This document shows, piece after piece, positions 1 to 5,438 of a stretch of DNA of 5,438 nt (position 1 is its first letter; each line of letters begins with the position of its first letter). Position numbers and translations under genes: made by a program. Below the pieces are notes generated by a model. That model did no database searches and was not told where the DNA came from. It worked only from the letters and a program-made list of their open reading frames with translations. The stretch is from an uncultured Flammeovirgaceae bacterium (GTDB lineage Bacteria; Bacteroidota; Bacteroidia; Cytophagales; Cyclobacteriaceae): contig CAMLLI010000361.1 in assembly GCA_946480685.1 (NCBI GenBank), positions 1 through 5,438 of the forward strand, written 5' to 3'.

Positions 1-1779
1 CACGAGAACGCGGCTTGTCTTCTTCACCGATTCAAACACAGCGTCTTTATCCCACGGAAGTAATGATCGCAGATCAATAACATCGGCATCAACATCCGGA
101 AGTGTATCCAGAATTTCAGTTGCCCAATGTACACCCATACCATACGTGATGATCGATAATGAAGAACCTTCACGCACGCGTTTGGCTTTTCCAATCTCAA
201 CGGTATAATAATCGTCTGGTATAAAATCTTTCAATGTTCTATACATCAGCTTGTGTTCGAAGTACATTACCGGGTTTGGATCTTCGAGGGCAGCACACAA
301 TAGTCCTTTTGCATCATGGGGATTCGAAGGATATACTATTTTCAATCCCGGTGTATGAAAGAACCACGCTTCATTACTCTGCGAGTGAAAAGGACCTGCT
401 GCTGTACCGGCTCCGGTAGGCATACGCACCACAACATCTGCTGGCTGTCCCCAACGCCAATGTGTTTTAGCAAGATTGTTTACAATCTGGTTGAAGCCTT
501 CGGTAACAAAATCCGCAAACTGCATCTCAACCATTGCCTTCATTCCTTTTACAGAAAGACCAAGACCGGTGCCAACAATAGCTGCTTCGCAGAGCGGTGT
601 ATTGCGCACGCGCGCTTTACCAAACTTCTCTACAAAGCCTTCGGTAATTTTAAAGACACCACCATACTCGGCAATGTCTTGTCCCATCAACACAAGATTA
701 TCAAAGCGTTCCATACTCTGTCGCAGGCCATCGCTTATCGCATCGATAAAACGCTTCTCTGATTTTTTCTCTGTAGCTGGTTCAATCACAACCTGCTTGA
801 ACGGAGCGTATACATCCGCCAGCTCGTGGTCGGTACTTGCCTCGGGATGTTTCTCTTCAAAGGCTGTTGCCAATCCATCTTCAATTTCTTTCTTCAGGCG
901 CTTGCGAACAGCATCTATATAGGTGGCATCAATAACGCCTTGCTCGGTGAGATATTTTTCGAAATTCTCTACCGGATCTTTTTTCGCCCAGGCATCCATC
1001 AGCTCCTTCGGAACATATTTAGTACCGGACGCTTCTTCATGACCACGCATGCGAAACGTTATACATTCCAGTAATATAGGTCTTGGATTGTCTCTCAGTT
1101 TTTCGGCCAGTGCCAGCACCGTATCATATACCTCCAGCACATTGTTACCATCTACCTGCACGCCTTCTATACCGTATCCTATAGCTTTGTCAATAAACTG
1201 TTTACAGCGAAACTGTTCGTTGCTTGGTGTTGATAGTCCGTAGCCGTTATTTTCTATAACAAAAATTACCGGCAAGTCCCACACAGCCGCTACATTTATA
1301 CCTTCATGAAAATCTCCTTCGCTAGTGCCACCATCTCCGTTGAACACTACAGTAACTTTCTTTTCACCTTTCAGTTTGGAGGCGAGTGCTATACCATCGG
1401 CCACACCGTTTTGCGGACCGAGGTGCGAGATCATTCCAACAATATGGTGCTCGTTGGTTCCGAAATGAAATGAACGATCTCTTCCTTTAGTATAGCCGGC
1501 CGGAGTGCCTTGCCATTGCGCAAAAAGTTTTTCGAAGGGCATATCGCGACCGGTAAACACACCGAGGTTCCTGTGCATCGGCAAAATGTATTCGTCTTTT
1601 TGCAACGCCTGGGTTATACCGACTGAGATGGCTTCCTGCCCGATACCACTAAACCATTTGCTTATTTTGTTCTGACGCAAAAGAATGAGCATCTTCTCTT
1701 CGATCAATCTCGGGAAGAGCAACGACTCATATAGTTTTTTAAGAACGCTATCGCTGTAACTTTTCCGGTTAAATTTCAT
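1..1779 (-). CDS. 2-oxo acid dehydrogenase E1 component, fused alpha and beta subunits (C-terminus off the left edge)
   Basis: Thiamine-diphosphate E1 of a 2-oxo acid dehydrogenase complex. E1 decarboxylates a 2-oxo acid (branched-chain oxo acid or pyruvate) and passes the acyl group to the lipoyl arm of E2 in the cytosol. I read 593 residues from ATG at 1779 (MKFNRKSY...), open to base 1. The alpha half spans about residues 10-310. It shows GRDRS (100-104) with HFG just after, the diphosphate motif GDGGTSEGD (148-156) ending at ENN (176-178), and RMRGHEEASG (243-252), the usual alpha active-site loop. A charged linker follows at about 311-340. The beta half shows GQDIAEYGG (366-374), TPLCEAAI with Glu398 as the likely cofactor-activating Glu, FADF (421-424) and GPFHSQS with His465. 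It ends in a partial transketolase C-terminal domain (DLRSLLPWD). The start is the only ATG after the in-frame stop at 1837-1839. In most bacteria alpha and beta are separate genes; fusion is common in Bacteroidota. Substrate cannot be fixed from sequence; branched-chain 2-oxo acid is my preference. It is transcribed divergently from the sensor kinase. Confidence 0.93.
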   Translation of the reverse strand, partial: MKFNRKSYSDSVLKKLYESLLFPRLIEEKMLILLRQNKISKWFSGIGQEAISVGITQALQKDEYILPMHRNLGVFTGRDMPFEKLFAQWQGTPAGYTKGRDRSFHFGTNEHHIVGMISHLGPQNGVADGIALASKLKGEKKVTVVFNGDGGTSEGDFHEGINVAAVWDLPVIFVIENNGYGLSTPSNEQFRCKQFIDKAIGYGIEGVQVDGNNVLEVYDTVLALAEKLRDNPRPILLECITFRMRGHEEASGTKYVPKELMDAWAKKDPVENFEKYLTEQGVIDATYIDAVRKRLKKEIEDGLATAFEEKHPEASTDHELADVYAPFKQVVIEPATEKKSEKRFIDAISDGLRQSMERFDNLVLMGQDIAEYGGVFKITEGFVEKFGKARVRNTPLCEAAIVGTGLGLSVKGMKAMVEMQFADFVTEGFNQIVNNLAKTHWRWGQPADVVVRMPTGAGTAAGPFHSQSNEAWFFHTPGLKIVYPSNPHDAKGLLCAALEDPNPVMYFEHKLMYRTLKDFIPDDYYTVEIGKAKRVREGSSLSIITYGMGVHWATEILDTLPDVDADVIDLRSLLPWDKDAVFESVKKTSRVLV

Positions 1780-1802
1780 AACAGGTGCTTGGATGTAAGG
1801 CC

Positions 1803-1830
1803 CAAAGTTAAGCGAGTTTTTCACTTTCAA
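1803..1830 (-). promoter_or_regulatory. Putative Bacteroidota-type promoter for the E1 gene
   Basis: On the minus strand, bases 1810 to 1803 read TAACTTTG, an exact match to the Bacteroidota -7 element TAnnTTTG. A TTG lies 17 bases upstream at 1830-1828, at the short end of the usual spacing for the -33 element. The -7 box ends 23 bases before the ATG, so the leader would be roughly 15-20 bases. No purine-rich Shine-Dalgarno stretch is seen before the ATG, which is normal for this phylum. The match is visual; the start site is inferred. Confidence 0.55.
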
Positions 1831-1883
1831 TAGATTCTACAAATTCTTAATACCGAATCACCGCTGGGCTTCAAAACTCTTAT

Positions 1884-1891
1884 TATCTTTA
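1884..1891 (+). promoter_or_regulatory. Weak candidate -7 element for the sensor kinase gene
   Basis: The sequence TATCTTTA fits TAnnTTTG except for its last base and lies 18 bases before the kinase ATG. I see no TTG or TTTG at the expected distance upstream, so this is a weak candidate. Low or regulated expression, or a different sigma factor, would also fit. The gap 1780-1909 would then hold two back-to-back promoters. Confidence 0.25.
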
Positions 1892-1909
1892 TCGTTCATC
1901 CTGTAGGTA

Positions 1910-4900
1910 ATGAGGTATAGTTTGTTGATAATCGGTTGCTTGCTCGCGGGCGTAATACATGGGCAGGAGTACCGTTTTCACGAATACCGGGTAGAAGATG
2001 GATTACCCAGCGATGTTATCAAAGCGGTTGCGCAGGACTCGCTCGGATTTTTCTGGATTGCCACCGATGACGGACTCGTAAAGTATGACGGCATCGATTT
2101 TCACACCTATAAATCCGCGCTGCAAAGTCAATATACCAAAGGCTTTTTAAATACACGTGACGGTCGCCTGCTGGCTATTGGCGACCTGGATGTGATTGAG
2201 ATTCAAAATCTGATCGACACTGTATTCTTCAAGTCGCTGATACGGGGAAGCAGAACTCCGACTGATTCCACCATCTGGTATCCCAAATCAATTTACGAGG
2301 ATAAAGAAGGACTCATCTGGATCGGAGAGTCTCAATCGGTGGTGGCATACAATGGTAAATCCTTTAACCGCTACGACTTCGGCATGGCGAACCACTCGCC
2401 TATATTTGTGCGATCATTCAATTTCTTTGAAGATGATGAAGGCAATTTATATACTACATCTTACCAGGGAAAAGTATATCGCTACGACAAGCCTACACGC
2501 AGCTTTCTTCAGCTTAAAACAAATCTTCCGTATGGAATAAGTCATGTCCTTTTTGAACGCGGTCGTTTATGGATTGCTGCGCAGGACGGGCTCTATAAAG
2601 CAACGCTTCTGTCGGGAGAATTTACCGAAGTAAAAATGGCTTTCCCCATCGTGAAGGCTTCGCACCTGATCCAGGCACCGGACTCAAGCTTATGGGTGAG
2701 TACATTTGGGCCTGACATGTATCACGTTCGTCCGGATAGTATTACCACACAACTCGAAGCACTGTTGTTTAATTTCAATGGCATTAATACATCCTATCAA
2801 AGTCGCGAAGGCGATCTGTGGATATCCACCGATAAAGGACTTGTGTTGGCGCAAAAGAATTCGTTCATCTTACCCGATCGTAATTCGGAAGCACACTTCA
2901 TTGAAGACATTGTACACGATCAGGCAAACAATCTTATATACTACTGCTTTAAAGAAACACTTGTCGAGTTAAAAGAAACACCCGGGGCGCCCTGGAAGAG
3001 ACGCGAAATATATAGTAATCGCAGCAGCTATTTTCAATCACTGCAATTTGGCAAGCAAGGGTTGTGGGCAAGCTCTGCTTTTGATGTATTTCTATTTGAG
3101 AATGGTAAACTGAAACGACAGTGGAACTTCGCGAAGGAAGGTAATTTCGTTCATGATATATTTCTGGACTCACAAGAGAATGTATGGCTCAGCCAGGCAC
3201 GCAGCACTACACTAAAAGTAATTACAGCGTCATTTGATATTAAACATTACCAGGTACCGCTGGCCAAGCGAAGTGAGATCAACGTAGTGCGCGAAGGACC
3301 ACGCGGTATATATGCAGCGTCCAGCGGTGTAGGCAATTATCTTTTCCTGAAAGCGAATGGAAGTGATGAGTTTCGGAACATAAGTCTGCCGATTGATTTC
3401 AAAGTTGTATCCGACCTGAGCATTCGCGATTTTGCTGTACACAACGATGTACTCTGGCTCGCTACAACAGAAGGCCTGCTGCGCTACGACCACGCAAGTA
3501 TAACACGCGTAGACCTCGGAGGTTCACTCTCGTATGTTTCCGTCAGTTCGGTTGAAGTTCTGGACGATCGAAATATACTCTTCTCCAATTCATTTGGTCT
3601 GATCCGTTATGATGTTGTTACCGGCGAGTATTGGCTGTACGATGAAAACGCAGGACTCCCTTCCAACACCATTACCGTGAGGGGTGTTCACATCGATCAT
3701 AAGAAACGTGTGTGGGTGGGCACTTCGTTTGGTGTAGCATTATCAGCTGCATCTATACTGGGTAATAAACCAACGTTAAAACCTTACTGCGTAGGCGCAC
3801 AGGTGAATGGCGACCGAAAGCAGTTTGTAAAAGAACTTGCTGCGCCTTATGGTTCGTTTATCAACATGCAGTTCTCGCCCATTACGTTTCCGGAGAATAA
3901 AATTACCATGCAGTTTCGTGTGGATGACGACAACAACTGGCATACACTGGAGTCAAGCGAGCTGAGTCTTTCCGATCTTTCCTTTGGTCAACATACTATA
4001 TATGTACGCGCCCGTAAGAATACCGGGTTGGGCTGGAGCGAACCATCAGAATTTATTGTTTCCATTGGTAAACCGTACTGGCTTGGCAATAATTTTATTC
4101 TCGGGGCAGTACTTGCCGCACTGCTCATCGCATGGATAACATTCTCCATCAGTTCCCACTTCATGCGTAAACGCAGGCTGCACTTGCAGGAGCTTGTTAC
4201 CGAGCGTACACACGATCTGCAAAAGGCTAATGAAGAACTTACGCTCCGAAATTCCGAGCTCGATCGTTTTGTATATAGTGCATCGCATGATTTGAGTGCT
4301 CCGCTGAAATCTATACTCGGGCTTATCATGGTGGCGCGCCTGGATAAATCACTTGAAAGTCATGAGACTTATTTGTCCATGATGGAAAGCAGTGTGCGCA
4401 AGCTTGAAGAATTTATTGAAGAAGTGGTGAGTTACTCACGCAACTCGCGCATGCCGATCAAGCTGGAGCGTTTTCACTTTAAAAGTTTTGTTCAGAATAT
4501 TTTATACGATCATCAATATGCACCAAGCTATAACAAGATATTATTCATGATCGATGATGGCGCTGCCAAAGAAATGATATCGGATGTTACGCGATTGAAA
4601 ATTATTCTCAACAATCTTATTTCGAATGCTATTAAGTTTTATTGGACTAATGGTGATCGAAAACCATTTGTACGCATATCACTCGCATGCTCCGACACGC
4701 GTTACATTATTACCATTGAAGACAACGGTATCGGTATTGAACCGCAGCATCTCTCGCGCATATTCGATATGTTCTACCGTGCCAATGAAGATGCACAGGG
4801 TTCGGGGCTTGGACTCTACATTTTAAAGGAATCGGTTGCCAAACTGAAAGGAACTGTTGAAGCTACATCTGTTGTTGGTGAAGGTACTACATTTGTTATT

Positions 4901-4930
4901 TCTCTCCCGCAGGAAAAGCTGGAGGAATAG
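1910..4930 (+). CDS. Membrane sensor histidine kinase with two-propeller periplasmic sensor (Reg_prop, Y_Y_Y, HisKA, HATPase_c)
   Basis: Complete 1006-residue sensor kinase that should detect a ligand in the periplasm, autophosphorylate on His and pass phosphate to a response regulator not present in the window. Order: signal peptide (residues 1-18, hydrophobic LLIIGCLLAGVI, likely cut before Gln19); about 14 propeller repeats (about 36-612); Y_Y_Y domain (about 655-718); one transmembrane helix (about 728-747); basic flank FMRKRR and coiled coil (about 754-785); HisKA with FVYSASHDLSAPLKS and His793 as phospho-acceptor; HATPase_c with N box NNLISNAIKF (901-910; Asn906 the likely Mg-binding Asn), G1 box DNGIGI (938-943), F box IFDMFYR (951-957) and G2 box GSGLGLYI (964-971). 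All ATP-binding motifs look intact, so an active kinase is expected. The chain ends six residues after the last beta strand, with no receiver or AraC domain, unlike Bacteroides HTCS proteins. An in-frame TAG six bases upstream makes ATG 1910 the first possible start. The ligand is unknown; glycans are typical for related sensors, but no polysaccharide-utilisation gene is nearby. Confidence 0.95.
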   Translation: MRYSLLIIGCLLAGVIHGQEYRFHEYRVEDGLPSDVIKAVAQDSLGFFWIATDDGLVKYDGIDFHTYKSALQSQYTKGFLNTRDGRLLAIGDLDVIEIQNLIDTVFFKSLIRGSRTPTDSTIWYPKSIYEDKEGLIWIGESQSVVAYNGKSFNRYDFGMANHSPIFVRSFNFFEDDEGNLYTTSYQGKVYRYDKPTRSFLQLKTNLPYGISHVLFERGRLWIAAQDGLYKATLLSGEFTEVKMAFPIVKASHLIQAPDSSLWVSTFGPDMYHVRPDSITTQLEALLFNFNGINTSYQSREGDLWISTDKGLVLAQKNSFILPDRNSEAHFIEDIVHDQANNLIYYCFKETLVELKETPGAPWKRREIYSNRSSYFQSLQFGKQGLWASSAFDVFLFENGKLKRQWNFAKEGNFVHDIFLDSQENVWLSQARSTTLKVITASFDIKHYQVPLAKRSEINVVREGPRGIYAASSGVGNYLFLKANGSDEFRNISLPIDFKVVSDLSIRDFAVHNDVLWLATTEGLLRYDHASITRVDLGGSLSYVSVSSVEVLDDRNILFSNSFGLIRYDVVTGEYWLYDENAGLPSNTITVRGVHIDHKKRVWVGTSFGVALSAASILGNKPTLKPYCVGAQVNGDRKQFVKELAAPYGSFINMQFSPITFPENKITMQFRVDDDNNWHTLESSELSLSDLSFGQHTIYVRARKNTGLGWSEPSEFIVSIGKPYWLGNNFILGAVLAALLIAWITFSISSHFMRKRRLHLQELVTERTHDLQKANEELTLRNSELDRFVYSASHDLSAPLKSILGLIMVARLDKSLESHETYLSMMESSVRKLEEFIEEVVSYSRNSRMPIKLERFHFKSFVQNILYDHQYAPSYNKILFMIDDGAAKEMISDVTRLKIILNNLISNAIKFYWTNGDRKPFVRISLACSDTRYIITIEDNGIGIEPQHLSRIFDMFYRANEDAQGSGLGLYILKESVAKLKGTVEATSVVGEGTTFVISLPQEKLEE
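2015..3745 (+). other. About 14 Reg_prop-like repeats in the sensor domain, suggesting two seven-bladed propellers
   Basis: Protein-level repeats of roughly 35-55 residues. Good blades carry a D-x-x-G/N-x-hydrophobic-W-I/V-x-T core followed by G-hydrophobic-x-x-Y/F. Clear examples are GFFWIATDDGLVKYD (46-60), GLIWIGESQSVVAYNG (134-149), GRLWIAAQDGLYK (218-230), GDLWISTDKGLVLA (301-314), VLWLATTEGLLRYD (514-527) and RVWVGTSFGVALS (600-612). Weaker copies fall near residues 78-98, 170-200, 249-280, 330-355, 373-405, 413-447, 455-480 and 543-578. That totals 14 by eye, as expected for two seven-bladed propellers. The divergence of the copies argues for an old repeat array rather than recent duplication. 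The exact count is uncertain by one or two. Confidence 0.65.
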
Positions 4931-4953
4931 CAGATATTTTTATCATTATCAAA

Positions 4954-4963
4954 ATCAATTGAT
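4954..4963. repeat. Perfect 10-base palindrome ATCAATTGAT
   Basis: The palindrome lies in the 53-base gap between the kinase stop and the peptidase start, 5 bases before the putative -7 element. Symmetry stops at 10 bases, and it is AT-rich. It could be a small operator half-site pair or chance. It is too weak, and lacks a directly following T run, to call it a terminator. Confidence 0.3.
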
Positions 4964-4968
4964 CTTGC

Positions 4969-4976
4969 TATTTTTG
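4969..4976 (+). promoter_or_regulatory. Putative -7 promoter element upstream of the M16 peptidase gene
   Basis: TATTTTTG matches the Bacteroidota -7 consensus TAnnTTTG exactly and ends 7 bases before the ATG. If used, transcription would start at or within a few bases of the start codon, giving a leaderless or nearly leaderless mRNA. No TTG is seen at the usual -33 distance, and the stretch is AT-rich, so a chance match is possible. Read-through from the kinase gene, 53 bases upstream and with no visible terminator, is the alternative. Confidence 0.35.
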
Positions 4977-4983
4977 AACCCAC

Positions 4984-5438
4984 ATGATCAACTTTCAGGA
5001 ATTTATATTAGATAACGGCTTGCGCGTAATTGTGCACGAAGACCCAACGGTTCAGATTGCCGTGATGAATATTTTATACGATGTCGGTTCTCGCGATGAG
5101 CGGCCAGACAAGACGGGCTTTGCTCACCTCTTCGAACATTTAATGTTTGGGGGCTCGGTAAACATTCCGAGTTATGACGAACCACTGCAACGCGTAGGTG
5201 GCGAGAACAACGCGTTTACCAACACAGACATCACCAACTATTACCTGACGTTACCAGCTGCCAACCTGGAGACAGGTTTCTGGCTGGAGAGTGATCGTAT
5301 GCTCAGTCTTTCATTCGATCCGAAAGCATTGGAAGTACAGCGTAAGGTTGTGGTAGAAGAATTCAAACAACGCTATCTCAATCAACCCTATGGAGATGTG
5401 TGGTTGAAACTTCGTCCACTGGCGTATCAACAACATCC
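4984..5438 (+). CDS. M16 family zinc metallopeptidase, N-terminal part (runs off the right edge)
   Basis: The first 151 residues of an M16 (pitrilysin/processing peptidase) metallopeptidase, which cleaves peptides or unfolded proteins with a catalytic zinc. The inverted zinc motif HxxEH is present as HLFEH (residues 48-52) in the context GFAHLFEHLMFGGS. The distal Glu ligand is expected in VVVEEFKQR, most likely Glu126, 74 residues after His52. The conserved stretch GGENNAFTNTDITNYY (72-87) is also typical. All visible catalytic residues are intact. An in-frame TGA at 4975-4977 makes ATG 4984 the first possible start. The protein begins directly with the first strand of the fold (INFQEFILDNGLRVIVHED), with no signal peptide, so a cytosolic location is inferred. 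Single-domain members are around 400 residues and often lie next to a second M16 gene, which cannot be checked here. It follows the kinase gene on the same strand after 53 bases. Confidence 0.95.
   Translation, partial: MINFQEFILDNGLRVIVHEDPTVQIAVMNILYDVGSRDERPDKTGFAHLFEHLMFGGSVNIPSYDEPLQRVGGENNAFTNTDITNYYLTLPAANLETGFWLESDRMLSLSFDPKALEVQRKVVVEEFKQRYLNQPYGDVWLKLRPLAYQQH

Noticed and set aside
234..1243. Several plus-strand open frames of 61-148 residues
   Set aside because: They lie antisense to the E1 gene, whose minus-strand frame is uninterrupted and carries all family motifs. Their translations show no recognisable domain.
1833..1859. Inverted GATTC / GAATC with a 17-base spacer in the divergent gap
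   Set aside because: The arms are only 5 bases and do not extend, so this is expected by chance in 130 bases of AT-rich DNA.
1928..1939. Lipobox-like IIGC at residues 7-10 of the kinase
   Set aside because: The Cys is too close to the N-terminus for a normal lipoprotein signal, the hydrophobic run continues past it, and the protein has its own membrane helix and a cytoplasmic kinase.
2949..4329. Minus-strand open frames of 74-113 residues inside the kinase gene
   Set aside because: They are antisense shadows of a well-supported coding frame, with no recognisable motifs.
4931..4976. Possible terminator after the kinase gene (AAAAT / ATTTT arms and a T run)
   Set aside because: The arms are five A/T pairs with a long loop and no GC-rich stem, so a stable terminator hairpin is not supported.
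5003..5185. Minus-strand open frame of 60 residues inside the peptidase gene
   Set aside because: It is antisense to the conserved HxxEH region of the M16 peptidase and has no recognisable content.

Overview
The window carries three protein-coding genes and two short intergenic gaps. It looks like chromosomal DNA from a member of the Bacteroidota, probably a Cytophagales-type lineage; the lineage is an inference. The pointers are a fused alpha-beta 2-oxo acid dehydrogenase E1, a periplasmic Reg_prop/Y_Y_Y sensor joined to a histidine kinase, weak or absent Shine-Dalgarno sequences, and promoter-like TAnnTTTG elements upstream of genes. Base composition looks uniform and moderate in GC. I see no RNA gene, insertion sequence, CRISPR array or phage gene.

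Layout: (1) Bases 1-1779, minus strand, encode the first 593 residues of a thiamine-diphosphate-dependent E1 with alpha and beta parts in one chain; its C-terminus lies beyond the left edge. (2) Bases 1780-1909 are a divergent intergenic region, with a good Bacteroidota-type promoter reading left into E1 and a weaker candidate reading right. (3) Bases 1910-4930, plus strand, encode a complete 1006-residue membrane sensor histidine kinase: signal peptide, about 14 propeller blades, Y_Y_Y domain, one transmembrane helix, coiled coil, HisKA and HATPase_c. It has no receiver or DNA-binding domain. (4) Bases 4931-4983 are a short AT-rich gap with a TATTTTTG element just before the next gene. (5) Bases 4984-5438, plus strand, encode the first 151 residues of an M16 zinc metallopeptidase that runs off the right edge.

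The genes do not form an obvious pathway. E1 is central carbon or branched-chain metabolism, the kinase is an envelope-sensing regulator with no response regulator in view, and the peptidase is probably a protein- or peptide-degrading enzyme. The kinase and peptidase share a strand and may be partly co-transcribed. The most notable item is the kinase: its sensor resembles that of the hybrid two-component systems (HTCS) of gut Bacteroides, but it stops after the ATPase domain. I found no convincing evidence of a wholly new system here.
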